Origin: Elmis aenea
Taxonomy: Eukaryota > Arthropoda > Insecta > Coleoptera > Elmidae
Length of the DNA: 64,000 nucleotides
Assembly: GCA_947652605.1 (NCBI GenBank)
Contig: OX393578.1
Span: 35,903,470 to 35,967,469, forward strand
Direction: 5' to 3'
Shown: positions 23,091 through 35,629 of the stretch, piece after piece
Numbering within the stretch: the first letter of the stretch is position 1
How the letters are laid out: every line of letters begins with the position of its first letter
Notes under the pieces: model-generated
Seen by the model: the letters and a program-made list of their open reading frames with translations, nothing else
Told to the model about the DNA's origin: nothing
Database searches by the model: none
Made by a program: the position numbers and the translations under genes

Positions 23091-23371
23091 ATCTTAGATT
23101 TAAGGCAAATAATTTCGTTTTTATTAACGAGTATTAATTTGTCGTTGCCATTTGCTATTTGACATGGCCAAATCGCGCAGAGCGCATGCACCACAGCAAA
23201 AGTTTGAAGAAGGGAATAAATCTGGCGTTTATTCCCTTCTTAAAACTGACGCGATTTAAAACGTCGAATAACTTCATAAGGATTTTGGTTTTTGTTTCTT
23301 TCTTTAACGTAACGCTTGAATCGACACTTGATGATGCCATTTTTAAACCAAACTCAATTTATGAAATTTTG

Positions 23372-23405
23372 TCGCTTATTCCCTTCTTCAAACTGATGGT
23401 TCAAT
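23372..23405 (-). repeat. Right terminal inverted repeat
   Basis: On the minus strand it reads ATTGAACCATCAGTTTGAAG and continues through the 19-bp motif (23376-23394). TA follows at 23406-23407. Confidence 0.8.
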
Positions 23406-23407
23406 TA

Positions 23408-23942
23408 TATTAGCAAATGCTTGACGCTTCTTTCCGCATACATAAAAACGAGTTCGATGTGTTTTTAATAACATTAGGCAATAATAAAATCATACATAGA
23501 TAAATCAATATTTCTTTCGGTACACGTAATTCAAAAGCATTCCCAACTTCAGTTATTATTAAATTATATCCTGCCAAAACATATGTGAATGCGAACTTCA
23601 TATTTCTCATTGGCATTTCTTATATAGGTACACAATATTTTATAAAAACTTTTTTCTTTGCTCTACACTTACTAATTATATCTAATTAATAGCAACAGCT
23701 GCACGTAAAGGCATTACACTGATTGTACCGTGTGGCGAATAATAGTTAAGGCAATATTAAAAATGTTTAAGGAAGTTTTAGATTAAAACCATTTCAGATA
23801 ATACGAAAAGTAAATTGATTTTTTTAAAAATAAGTTAGAATGGAGTAAAAAAGTTAAAAACGTTTTTTTATAAAATCAACCTCTGACGTCAAATTTGTTA
23901 TACTCTTACCTTGTATTTCAATTTATTATAAAACATAACTAC
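23408..23942. other. AT-rich DNA, no feature recognised
   Basis: Spacer between two transposons. I recognise nothing in it. Confidence 0.5.
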
Positions 23943-24732
23943 TAGAGTTTCTGTCTATTTTAACCTATTTTATATTTCCCGGGAAATACTTACTGTCCCG
24001 GTAAATCCCGGGATATATAAAAAAATGTTATTTTTGTTTATTTTGTGTTAGCGTCTTTGTTATAATATCATAACTTATCAGAAATTATTATAAATATCTT
24101 AATTAACATTAATTTATGGAAAAACTTTATCCTTTTTTCAAAATCGTTTTAATGCTTTAGAATAACAATTATGCACACCCGTAGTATGTGTGAAGAAGCC
24201 CGGTCTCTATGACAAAGTTTATATAATCAAAATACATTTATAGTTGGTAATGCGAAGCAAAATAGCTTATAAATGAAATTTTATTAATAAAAACGATGCA
24301 TCGTTGTTGCTATATGCTCTCAAAGCAATTCCACACATCAATAGAGACATTTTATGCGGCAGACTTTCCGTTAATAAATTAAGAATAAGACTAAGTGTTT
24401 TCTTAAAGAAGATTTTCTTTATTCCTATCACAAAGATTCATTGTAAAAATTATATTATTGTGTTCAGTAAAATATAATTGCAAAAGAATGGTTATAGTCT
24501 TAAAATGTAGATAGGTTTCTCTTACCAATATTATTTTATTATTAATAATAATCATGCAGTAAAATGTATTTGCTATAGAACTTGGAGTTGCTTTTTAGTA
24601 ATAAATTGCTCCCTTTCTTTTTCGGGTTATTTATTTTAAAATACTGACATATTTTATTACTTCCCGGTATCCCGAGAAGTAGACCAATTTCTTCCCGAAA
24701 TCCGGGACAAGCAAAAATGAAAAGAAACCCTA
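23943..24732. mobile_element. Probable hAT-like relic with CCCGGG-rich ends
   Basis: Left end TAGAGTTTCTG is followed by TTTCCCGGGAAAT and CCCGGTAAATCCCGGG. The right end, read inward, is TAGGGTTTCTTT followed by GTCCCGGATTTCGGGAAG. The flanking 8-mers (ATAACTAC and ATGGATAC) are only partly alike. The interior has no recognised transposase. The pattern resembles the TAGGGATTG element at 4862, with CCGG palindromes next to the termini. Confidence 0.4.
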
Positions 24733-25012
24733 ATGGATACAGAACACACTTTTTGAAATATAGATTTTGTAGAATGTATGCGCTTAATTGTTCTCTTCGT
24801 ATTGTAATTTTTGACATTAACACGTCAGCAACTATCAAATATGTGAAGCATTCGCTTTAATCTTAACACATTCGACAACTGGTGATTTTCTGATATCACA
24901 CGTTCTAACATTTTTCTTACGACTTTGATGAGTATAATTCAGCATATAAATGCCTGAATTATAAGTGTTTTTTATTACAATTAAAAAGTTAAATTAAAAA
25001 TCACGTATATTT

Positions 25013-25166
25013 TTTCCGAATAATCTCTTGTATAACTGTTAAACCAGTTTTAAGATTCCTCTATCATACTCATGTAATATTTGTGTAAATTTATATGAAT
25101 AAGAATGCTACAGATAACGAGACAAGAGTCTTAAAACTGGTCTAGCATTTCTACAAGAGATTTTCG
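25013..25166. repeat. Hairpin with about 45-bp arms
   Basis: AATAATCTCTTGTATAACTG and AAACCAGTTTTAAGA (from about 25018) are mirrored by TCTTAAAACTGGTCTAGCA and ACAAGAGATT on the right. The loop is about 60 nt. It may be a small MITE or a structured transcript; no conserved microRNA is recognised. Confidence 0.6.
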
Positions 25167-28100
25167 AAAATAACACAAGTGATTTTAAATTAAGCTTATT
25201 TATATCTTTATTTCCTTAGGTTTTTCATCCGTTTTTGCTGTCTAATTAAGAATAATAAATTGACAACAGAATCTGTGAAACAAATGTTTATAGGTGTTTT
25301 TATTTATTGACTTTGTTTTAAAATTTAATTTTTAAAGAATAAGCTAAAACAATTGAGACTTTTTATAATAGTATTGGTATTGGTAAGAAGTTTAGATATG
25401 AAAGAGTTTATTTTGTTAAACAATTTCTGTTTACTTGAATGTTTATATGCAATCCTAGTTGAGCGATTGTAGCAAATGAAGTTTTTAAACCTATGAGTAT
25501 TTCTCACTTGCATAGAAATTAAGTAATTTAAATTTAAACTAGGGCATTGATTATTCTAAGAAATGAATTTAGCAATATACACATTTCTATTTAATTTTGT
25601 CGCTGTTGCTTTCCATACTAATTTATAAATTAATTTTCTAAAAATAAAGACATTAAATTAGAAGTAGAGGCATAAACTTCTAGACTTGCCTAATCGTTTT
25701 AAGTAAAAATTTAACCTATGTTGCCAATAATAAATTAATTTAAGTAAATTTAAACGGATAGCTGCCACTGGGCAAGCTTATCCCTCACGTTAAATTAAAG
25801 CTACAACAATTTACTTATTGTTCATAAAGAATACATTGTAAATTAATCATAGAGGCCATTAAAAAAAAAAAAAAATTAGAAGCGGTTGGACTTAATTTAA
25901 AGTTCTGCTTAATCCATATTGAGGTGAAGCCGGAATTAAATTTACGCCAGCAGTTCTAAACCGGTCTTAGGCGGAGCTGTATTTTGAGAATCTAGCACAA
26001 GTTTCTGTGAAAATTTTAAACGTGAAACTCTTGTTTATTTGCGATGGGAGATAAGATACCAAACAGTATAAAAAGTGGGTTGTTGCTCTAAAAATAGGTC
26101 GCTTGTTCCTCTTGAAAAAGTAGTTTTTGAGATAGCCTACTTCTGCTCTTTAACATAATTTTGTTAAGTATACTAAACACTTAAAATAATGCTTAAAAAT
26201 TTTAAAATACTAACTTTTCGAAATCGCTTGGTATTTATTGTAAAAAAAAAAAAAATTTACAGTACATGATACAATTAATCGGTTCCATTGGAAGAGTACC
26301 TACTTGGTATTAGTATGTGTTCTTATAAAAATAAATTGCATAAATGCGCTCACTTACAATTATTTTTATAGAGTCGAACCCCCAAGAAAGTAATGACACT
26401 TAATTACCTCAGACACGCTGTAGTGCGTTATGGCACACGTAGCAAAATCGAGCAATGCAGTGCAACGACCTGCGGAGAAGACATCTAAAAGGCGTAATTA
26501 AAAAATGATTTGTAGTTTTAATATTGCAAATTTAATACAGTATTTTAAATCTATTTTTTGTCATCAATTTACTTTTTTCTCTCTATTACTCACCCAAAAG
26601 TGTATACGTATTAATTTTGAGCCTCGCTATGAAAACAACTTTTAAAACTTCTCTAAGATTTGTGGCCGGCATTATATAACTTTTTACTATTACTTCATTA
26701 GTTATTTTTTACTTTTTTACCAAGAGACTGTTTATAGGATTATACAAAGCTTAACAAAAACAACAGAACTGATTGACTTGTGATGTTTAGGTACAATTTC
26801 AGGTATCTTAATCTTGCAACCATGATTTATTTTTAATTATTGTTTTTACAGACATAAACATTCTACAGTGGATATTCTATTATTGTTCATTAGAACGAAA
26901 CAATACCATTAAATACAAAAACATAATGACGTCCTTTAATTTATTTTTCACCAGTGGTCTAAAAAATGCAGTAAATTATTTTAAACTAATGGCTCCATGT
27001 TTTTGATGATGCATTGTGCGAAAATCGCTTAACAGCAGGAAGCTTAAGATACGAAAGAAATGGCCATTCCGAAAAAACGGGCTAAATTACTTATACCTGT
27101 GAGCTGTTAAACAGACAATGATCTTATCATTGTAAAAAAATATAGAGATAAGCTGCATGTGCTCCTACATCTAAAGTAGGATGCTATTTGAATTAAAGAA
27201 CGATTATTGCTTTTTAATTAAACAACACATTCGCTGATATAGAGCTATAAGGTTTTTATATCATGACCGGTGGTCCAATTTACATTAAAAAAAAAGGGAA
27301 ACAGTTTTTACTGTAAATATAAAAACTAGAAGAGTGTTAAAAGAATTTTTTCAAAATGCTGATTTGTAAAAATTTAAATATTGTTACTTAAGTATTTATG
27401 TAATTTTACTAGCACATTCATTAAGAACCATTTAATTTTAAATTTATTTATTAGTTTGACAAGTTAACAGTTCCTAGAATTCATTCTGTCAAATAACACA
27501 TATTTATATATTTATATGGGCTTATCATATGAAAATCATTATTATCTAATAATTTCAAAACTATGGTGTGTATTAACAAATAAAGTTTTTATTAACTTTA
27601 CAAATAATGTAATCTAAAACATTTAATGTCACCATGGAGGTTAAAAAAACGTGTTTTTATATTAATTAAAAATTAATAAGCTCCGAAAACTTAAATCTTC
27701 GTAGCTGTAACAATAAAAACGCTGACCATCGTTTTTTTTTTTATAATGATCGGAACGCAGCAAAAAAACAATTCTCCGTTATTACAACTAATTCTCATAA
27801 TTATAAATATATTTTTTATACTTATTAGAAGTTAGGATGATAAATGTATAGAGTAATGACGAATTTATTAATTAAAAAAATGTTCATGAGTTAAACTAAT
27901 AATGTAGTTACGTATGAATTTATTAAAGTATGTAGATTGAAGATGATTCGACTAAAAATTCTATCGATAATTTATCAATCATTCCAATATCGCATTGTTA
28001 TAATCCTAAATTACAGTGCGCACCAACAAATCAATGATAATTAAATTATTCGTGGCTATGAGATTGTAGAGGTCATGTCGTTTTGTTTCCTAATAACGTT

Positions 28101-29196
28101 ATTATAGCCTTTTTTGGTAACAACAACTTCAGAAGCCCAGCAAGGTGTTACCCGCCTAATTTTAAAGAGATAGACGAAAAGTAAGAAGTTTACTGTTTAA
28201 GTTAATTGAGTTGGCAAAGTGAAATATTAGTCTTTTTTTGCATTAAATATTAGCTTTAAGAACGGAATCACCGTATGGTCGGTCACTTTCTGCATTAAAA
28301 CTCGTTATATAATTTAAAATATATTAGTTTTACGAAGAAATGCTCGAAGGTAATGACCACTCTTTAAGTTTGTCTTGTTATAGTACGAGTCTTTTACTTT
28401 GTACAAATTGACTCCAAATAAATGCTGTTGTTAGATGATTAGGCAAGATATAAAACACAAACTGCAACATTTAATCGGAGTAAATTGCCAAGAACCTCGG
28501 ATTTACTTTTAAAGCTGATGTTAACAGCAGTACCATATAAAAGTACATTATTCCTGTTATTGAAGATCAATATGAGGTTTGTTTACTGTATGTAAATACT
28601 AATTTTATTCTCAAACCAGATAAAGATATTGAATTTTATGTTATTTTAATTTTTAAGTGCATGCCTTGAATATTCTAACTCTAACTGACCAAGTAGAAGC
28701 TGTGCATTTGTGTTAAATAACTTAATATTTGGAATAAAATAACTTTATTAAAAAACCTCTTTTGCTAATGTCTTTGTAAAAGGTTTGCCAATACATTCAT
28801 ATAGTAACGATTGGTACGATTATTTTAATTTCGCATTACATTTGTTTTATTGTCACCGCTTAAAGAATAAGACGACAGACTAGCAAGGATCGCAAAAAAA
28901 AAACAATTGAATTCGATTGTTATTTTTTCCAAGGCAATGTTGGTTTTTATTTTACAATTCGCCATTTTTTACTTAACTTGCTTATTTTTGTACACAGAAT
29001 TAAATATTATACCATTGGAAAAAATTATCTTTTTAGCTAAGTATTTATTTACTTAACTAGCATTTTAAAAAAAATCCAGTAAATATCTTACACCTAAACT
29101 TGACAATAAAAATTTGAATATCACCATTTTATAAATAAACTAAATCAAGTAAATTTTTGTTCTGGAATTTTTATGTATTAGCTTATTAGCATATTA
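25167..29196. other. AT-rich region without recognised genes
   Basis: Four kilobases of AT-rich DNA with A and T runs (for example 25861-25875, 26241-26254). Open frames are below 60 codons. No repeats of the families seen elsewhere are found. Confidence 0.5.
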
Positions 29197-29390
29197 GCAA
29201 CGATAGTCAAGATTCTCAAGATATTTAAGTTTTTTAATCTTGATCGATATACATATGAGCTTTTTGAACGATTTATATCTTGCTTAAAATACACTTCTAA
29301 AAATCTAAATTTTGTCTAATTTAACCAAAATATTATTTTCATAATTTACGAGATAGCAGTAGTGCCACATCGAAAAGTGAAACATTTATA
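29197..29390 (-). mobile_element. Degraded second copy of the CAGGGTGTTTCAC-type arm
   Basis: Shares with 335-544 an ordered series of blocks: GCAACRATAG, ATTTAAGTTT, TTGATCGAT, TTAAAATACACT, ATTTAACCAA, TTTACG.GATAG and AAAAGTGAAACA, in the same orientation. The CAGGGTG terminus itself has decayed. This shows the family is dispersed. Confidence 0.45.
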
Positions 29391-30460
29391 TACAATATAC
29401 ATGACAAAAAATACATTTTACTTAAATTTAACTGAAAACCATGTTTTATTACTATATTCAGACGAATACTTATTGTAAATTAAATTCAAGTTTTTATGGT
29501 GCCTGAGAATATACCTGGTGTTCCTTAAATACAATCAATATTGAATACAATTAAAAAAATATAGTTTTTAATACAAAAAGTTAATTTAAGTATTTTATTG
29601 GTGTCTCTATGGTAGTTTAATGATTTATTTATGTCATTATTTTTCATTAAGTATCGGCATAAACTAGATCAAACTAATTTATTGATAATAATTCCTTAAA
29701 TCTATTTTAATATCCCCGATATAAAAAACTGGAAGAGTATAATTTTCGGTTTAACGTGTTATTATTAATATAATAATAATCACATACAAGTCTTCAAGGC
29801 ATCTCAATAATAATTTTAATAATTTATTATTCTTGTAATAAAAAATTTGCAGTCTCGTTTTAGCTGCATCAAAAATATTTATAGCCCCTATTAACCGCGC
29901 ATTTAACGGTATCGTTTTTGTTATGCAACTATAAATTATATGCTTGTATTTCATTAATATGCAGCTTCATTTTGTAAGTTATGACAAAATCTAGTTAATT
30001 ATTTATTAAAATATTCCAGTCCTTGTTCGCACTCCTTGCGAAATATCTGTAACTTTTAAAAGCTATTCTGAAGTTACTGGTTACAGCAAAAAATATTTTA
30101 TAATTATTTCACGTTACTCTTGATTAAAAATTTTAAATTTTAAAATTAAAATTCGCTTTATAAATTTACACACAGTTGGCTGAATACAAATAAAATATAG
30201 TTTGCTAGGGTGCAGCAATTTTTTATAATTCGCCAGATGCAAGCGACTGGATAGGCTAAAATAACATTGAAGCAAAATGTTGTTTAAAACATTGGTAAGT
30301 ATTTGTATACGAGGCTTACTAAGCTAAGCAATAAAATAATTTTGATTTTTTATTTAATAATCCTTTTACTTAACTTAACTGTTTTTTTGTTCATATTAAT
30401 TGTCGTTACGATTTTTTTTCATGAAATAAATTTAATGTTTTATTATTTGCTTATAAAGTA
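29391..30460. other. AT-rich DNA, no feature recognised
   Basis: No gene or repeat recognised. Confidence 0.5.
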
Positions 30461-31660
30461 GGAGAGACCGGGGATGAGAGTAACATTTTTTTGTTTTTAT
30501 TTAATTTCTCATAGAGTATAAAGTTTTTCACATCCAAATTGATTTAATGATAGATTGGACATTTGTCTTGCTTCCAAGATATTTATTTCGTGTGTTTCGT
30601 AAATCAAATGTGAGAAAAAAACATTTTCTCTAGTAAGACAGCTGTTACTTCCAACCTCAACGTTGGGGCTAAAAGTAACAATGATTGGGGTAAGTTGTAA
30701 CGGCAAAATAATTTACACCGCTCATAAGTAGTGGGTAAATATATTAGTATTCATCAATAAAATTAATATTTTATTCAAAAATACACCTTAGTAAAATTTA
30801 AAAAAAAAAAAAATATCTTTGGTACAATACAAAATGATAAGTGAACAGTATGGCATACCAGGTAAGGGCGGTCCCAAATTATTAAATTTACACTGGATCA
30901 TAATAACTGTTTGTTTTCTTAGAAAAAAATCTAACCGCCCTTTAAACTGACCGTCATTCATTAAATCAGTAAAAGAGGGTCAGGTAAGGTTGGGTTCGTT
31001 AAAGCTTTGTTTTTAAATATTATAAAAATTAAGGTAATAGAATAAAAACAATTGGGCTGGTAAGAAAACCAAAAGTACCAGACCTTACCCATTTATATAG
31101 GTTTTATAACTTGAAATGCTTTATTTAAGGAATTATTTAGCTTTACATACATTTTCATCATTAAACCGATATTATATACCGAGTTTTATAATTTAATAAT
31201 TTAGGACTGCAGGTACCAGGTTTGTCAAGATGACCAATATTCAAAAATGAGAAACAAGAAAATACAACAAATTGGAAAATTATTCCGACAACTTTTGTAT
31301 GTTCTCATCTACGAAGAAAACCACCAATTATGTGCTAAGAGTGAACATTTGCAAGTGAAAACATTAATTGGGGTTGGTTGTAACACTTTGTTACTTTTGA
31401 CCCCAAGTGTACACAAAACAAATTGCAGGGAATCCACAATTAACCACGATTCTTACGTCAAATTGTATTGCATCCACCAATAGCCAATTAAATTTAAAAC
31501 AACTTCTATGACAGATGAAAACTAGCAATGTAGGTAGGGAGGTGGATGTAAATTAACATTGCACAAGCGCTTAGGGCGATATATGTATAACAAAAATTAA
31601 AGAAACTATAGGCACTGTTACAACCTACCCGTGTTACTTTTAACCCCGGTCTCCTCTAGT
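30461..31660. mobile_element. Non-autonomous element with GGAGACCGGGG-type inverted ends
   Basis: The left end GGAGAGACCGGGGATGAGAG and AGTAACA resemble the right end read inward (AGAGGAGACCGGGGTTAAAAG, AGTAACA). Inside, related blocks such as GGGGTAAGTTGTAAC (30687-30701), GGGGTTGGTTGTAAC (31370-31384) and TTACTTTTGACCCC repeat in both orientations. No transposase is recognised and the target duplication is not clear. The short open frames 30509-30706 and 31247-31483 follow these repeats and are not credible genes. Confidence 0.5.
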
Positions 31661-31777
31661 ATTAAATGTAACAAATTTTAGTGTAACAATTCTTCAATAT
31701 AAAAGCAATGCCTAAAATTAATTAAATTAATCTGCGAAACTATGATGAACATAAGATTTGCTAAAAAATTTTATATA

Positions 31778-32982
31778 CAGGGTGTTGCATGACCAAACGG
31801 TCAAACTTAAGGAGCATGTTCTTAGAGTCAATTTAAGCAAAAAATGTTATATAAACCACAGTCCAAAAATCGATGGTTATCGAGTTATAGACCTCTAAAG
31901 TTTATAAAAAAAAGGTCAATTTTAACATTAGAAAGTATGAAATACCACTTATATCTTCTCAAATATTGATTTAACAACAAAATGTTTTGTAAAAAAGATG
32001 CATCGCTATCTTTTTTGCGCTTTATTGTATAGGTACTCGATTTGTTTTGTTTTTAATGGTTTATTTGCTATGGCAACCAACCTAGTTATTTTAAATTGAA
32101 CATCCTGTATATTATTACATGTTTGGATTCCTCTTTAAATTTACTTTATAAAATGTGAAAGGTCATATAGGCCTAAAGTTAGCCGTTTTCGAATAATTAA
32201 TTTTTTTCTAGAAAATTTTGAGCAATGTAGCATTTTAAAAATATCAAGTAGGTATGTGGTGACAACCGAAATTTGTTGGGAAGTTATGCTTCCGATAACT
32301 TTCCACACTATTTTTATTATTTACAATTTTAAATGTTTATACACGGCGTTTGTTACTTGTTACTTCTGATCGAATTCGTAGATTTTTTTAACGTTATATT
32401 TTATTATTTTTTTGTTCTCTGATACAGAATTTTACATCCATTAAAATAGTGTATACCACTTTCCACGTGAAATGATGATTTGCCAAACTATCGCGATTTT
32501 AATGTCAATTTTTAACAATACAAATTGTGTACACGAACCTATCGGAAGCATAACTTCCAAACGAGTACTACATCGCTCAAAATTTTCAAAAACAAGTGAA
32601 TTACTCGAAAACGGTTAACTTTACGCCTATATGACCTTTAACATTTTGTAAAGTGCATTTAAAGAGGAATCCAAAAATGTAATAATTTACAGGGCGTTTT
32701 GTTTAAATTAAGCATAGCAAATAAACCGTAAAAAACAAAACAAAATCGAGTATACCATACAGCGCAAAAAAGATAGCGATGCATCTTCTATAAAAAACAT
32801 TTTGTTGTTAAATCAATATTTGAGAAGATAAAAGCGGCATTTCATACATTTTTTATAAACTTTAAAGGTCTATAACTCGATAACCATCGAGTTTTGGACT
32901 GTGGATTATAAAACATTTTTTGCTTAAATTGACCCAAGGAACATGTTCCTTAAGTTAGTCCGTTTGGTAATGCAACACTTTG
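31778..32982. mobile_element. Long-inverted-repeat element LIR-3 (1205 bp)
   Basis: Left end CAGGGTGTTGCATGACC follows TATA; the right end reads CAAAGTGTTGCATTACC inward and is followed by TA. The arms mirror each other over most of their length (for example GTTATCGAGTTATAGACCT against AGGTCTATAACTCGATAAC), with the turn near 32350-32400. This is a third CAGGGTG-type family, distinct in sequence from LIR-1 and LIR-2. No coding potential is recognised. Confidence 0.8.
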
Positions 32983-33059
32983 TATACATATTAATCAGGA
33001 ATGGAGGTCAGCAGAAAAACAAATGAATCCCGACACTTGACTTCTGAGACGGTATTTTT

Positions 33060-33350
33060 TAAAACCGACTCCGACTCCTGACTCGTTTTCTAATGCACTG
33101 CACTGAAGAATATTATTGAAAACTGTATAAAACCGGTACCTATTGTATATGTCAATTTCGTTCCCGTACTTGAACAGAAAAAAACAAAATGTCGTCAACG
33201 TTTCCGTTCTTAAACAATTTGAGTTAACCTCCTTATGTTATTTTTATTCTTGATAAAAACTGAATCAAAGAGTCGTAAGTCAATAGTTTTTCCGACTTCC
33301 GACTCCAACTCCCGACTCGAAAAATCCTCGACTCCGACTCCCCATCCCTG
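33060..33350 (-). repeat. GACTCC-rich element fragment
   Basis: Clusters of CCGACTCCGACTCC at 33064 and from 33293 onward end with CCCCATCCCTG at 33350. On the minus strand that end is CAGGGATGGGGAGTCGG, nearly the same as the end at position 109. The interior is AT-rich and non-coding, so this is a short derivative or fragment. Confidence 0.55.
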
Positions 33351-34715
33351 ACATTAAAGAAACTTTATTTAAGTAAGTATTGCAGATTCTTCGGTTAAAA
33401 CCATGTTAAATATTACTTTGGTGTGTGAAGTTTAAGCAATTCTAAAATGTTAAATATAAGGTTTTATATGCAATCATGTTAACACAAACGTTTGAAAAGT
33501 AATGCCAAATCAGGAAAAATTACACTTTTTACGTAGCGTTTGTTTATTAGAAATGGCAAGAGAAAAGTTAATTAATTAGGCAAAAAAGGACATATATTAT
33601 CCTGTAACCGTAATCTCTTCTACCAGTGATGTCGAGGTAGAAAAAGGGCATTTGAATAAGTAATGTCGGCATATTAAATTAAATTCTAAAATAATACCTA
33701 CTTTAAATGTCGCAAATGTACAACAACATTTACAATTATAAAGAAAGTAGTAATTCAATTATTATTAAATAAATATAAGGGATATTAACTGTTTAATCCC
33801 ATTTGTTGCCAATATTTGCATTTTAGTGTAAACTCTTCATTGATAAGATCATTAACATTAAATTTTAATGTCACTTGTCCATAAAAAAGGTGGTAGAAAT
33901 TAAATTAATTTAAACTGAGCTTAAAACAACATCATAAAATTTTGAGAAAACATTTTACCGTTAATTCAGGTAGTAATTGTAATATCCTAAAAGATGCAAG
34001 CAATTTACTATAACAATTTTAATTACATATGACATTTTTGCTAAATTATTTAAAACAAATTGTAGTTGTTAGATAGTGCAGAATCTACAACACATAATAC
34101 TCCATTGGTATTTTAATTTCTCACGTAAATAAGTCGGGTTGCAATTACACCGTTTAGAAATATCGCCTTTTCGGGCAATATATTTTTCCATTTCAATTGA
34201 CCGTAAACTAGACGGTAGTAAAGAATAATTAAGATAGTTAGTGGAAGAATTTGTTGGAATACTTAGGTAATAAACTAAAGACTTAGTACTCTATTGATAG
34301 GAAAAGTAATTATCGTACAGTAGCTAAAAATTATTTTCTCTGTCTTCTCGTTCGTTAGTTGTAATTCCATTGCTAGGCGATTCCTAAAAGGACAGTTTTA
34401 TTACACTCGCAGGTTTTTATATACTACAATAATCTCATGAATGAAGAGATAAGAAAGTATTTAAATAGTAATTAAAAGAATGTACAGAGCATCACAAATA
34501 GTAACTATAAAAATTATAAAATATTGAGTTCATTACTTACAAATTTGCTGCAACATAGTGAACGCACTATCACATTGAATGTCAATTTCTATGCAAATTG
34601 GTTCTTAAGAATATTTTTTTGTCATTAAAAACAGCTGACACACAGTTAGTAGTGAAGGTGTTTTGTTTTTTGAACTTTAAGACGCAAATGAAACAAAAGC
34701 ACTCGTTAGAACGTG
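33351..34715. other. AT-rich DNA, no feature recognised
   Basis: About 1.4 kb without recognised features. Confidence 0.5.
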
Positions 34716-34800
34716 CAGGGACGGACTAAGATAATTTTGCGCCCCGGGCAAACTTCTTGTGCGGCGCTTTCGAGTTTTGTTTTGTTTTATGATATCGCAA
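34716..34800 (+). repeat. Single hAT-like end (CAGGGACGGACTAAG)
   Basis: CAGGGACGGACTAAGATAA followed by GCGCCCCGGGCAAAC has the look of terminal sequence of an insect hAT element. No partner end or target duplication is found nearby. Confidence 0.3.
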
Positions 34801-34952
34801 AATCATCTTGACAGAGTAAAATAATCTTCTCTTACTTTCATCCGTTTTTTTCCACTTTTGTTTTTGCTCCTAAATATCAGTGTGTCCTTTGATGTGATTT
34901 ACTAAGGTAGGACATAAAAATACCTCGTGTAGTCCGGGTCAATATACCACAC

Positions 34953-35141
34953 CATGGGCGTCCGCAGGGGAGGGGGTACAAACGGGGCACTTGCCCCCCC
35001 GGGATCGAGTAAAAATTAAATATGTGAAAGTAGTTGTAAAAACAAATCATAAGAATTAAAAAATTTAATTAAAATTTATGTATATTATTACTTGTCTATA
35101 TGCTTTGCCACCCCCCTAAAAAAATTTCTGCGGACGCCCAT
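34953..35141. mobile_element. 189-bp MITE with GGGCGTCCGCAG ends
   Basis: ATGGGCGTCCGCAGG at the left and CTGCGGACGCCCAT at the right form inverted ends. The flanks ATACCACAC (34944-34952) and ATACCGCAC (35142-35150) differ at one base, a probable 8 or 9-bp target duplication of hAT type. The subterminal parts are C-rich (TTGCCCCCCC, GCCACCCCCC); the centre is AT-rich and non-coding. Confidence 0.65.
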
Positions 35142-35150
35142 ATACCGCAC

Positions 35151-35629
35151 TGTTTGAAACCAGACTAATCGAGGAACTAAATACATACAAAAAAGATAGT
35201 TGGTTAAAATAAATAATTCTCGCTATTTTTCAATAAATAAAACGCGATTAATAAATTCAAATGTGTTCTTTTTTGGCTTTTTCTCTCTATACATTTCTTT
35301 GTAGCAACGAATTGCAGAAAAAATTGAAATTTGTATCGTATCGTATAAGTTTAAAACAGCAAAAAATTAACCGCACAAAAAGACTCGACTGTATAAAGGG
35401 AAACAAACGATCATTTATGTATACTTAAATAAACAATTTTGTGTACTATTTTTTTAAAATTTGTTTTTATTTTGCTCAATTAAAATTAAGCATGTTTTAA
35501 CATTTTCTAACCGGACTATAGCGAAGCCGGACTATGCGAGGTTTGTTGATTTTAAATACTTAACTATGTAAGTATTTAACGATAAAAAGTATTTTGACAA
35601 AGTAAAAAACTATTGCCATCAGCTTATTA
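35151..35629. other. AT-rich DNA, no feature recognised
   Basis: Contains only a short repeat of GGACTATAGCGAAGCC and GGACTATGCGAGG at about 35513-35542. Confidence 0.45.

Larger units (their letters stand above)
20893..23405 (-). mobile_element. DNA transposon with DUF7869-like transposase (2513 bp)
   Basis: The ends are inverted: ATTGAACCAGCAGTTTGAAG from 20893 and, on the other strand, ATTGAACCATCAGTTTGAAG from 23405, a match continuing through GAAGG and AATAA. TA flanks both ends (20891-20892, 23406-23407), the likely target duplication. The 19-bp motif AGTTTGAAGAAGGGAATAA occurs five times: at both ends and at 21101-21119, 23201-23219 and 23229-23247 in alternating orientation, as expected of transposase binding sites. 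A transposase gene of about 600 codons fills the interior on the minus strand and is broken only at one homopolymer. I do not know a named superfamily for it with certainty. Confidence 0.8.

Noticed and set aside
26360..26400. tRNA-like B box (GGGGTTCGACTC) on the minus strand
   Set aside because: No A box at the right distance and no cloverleaf can be drawn.
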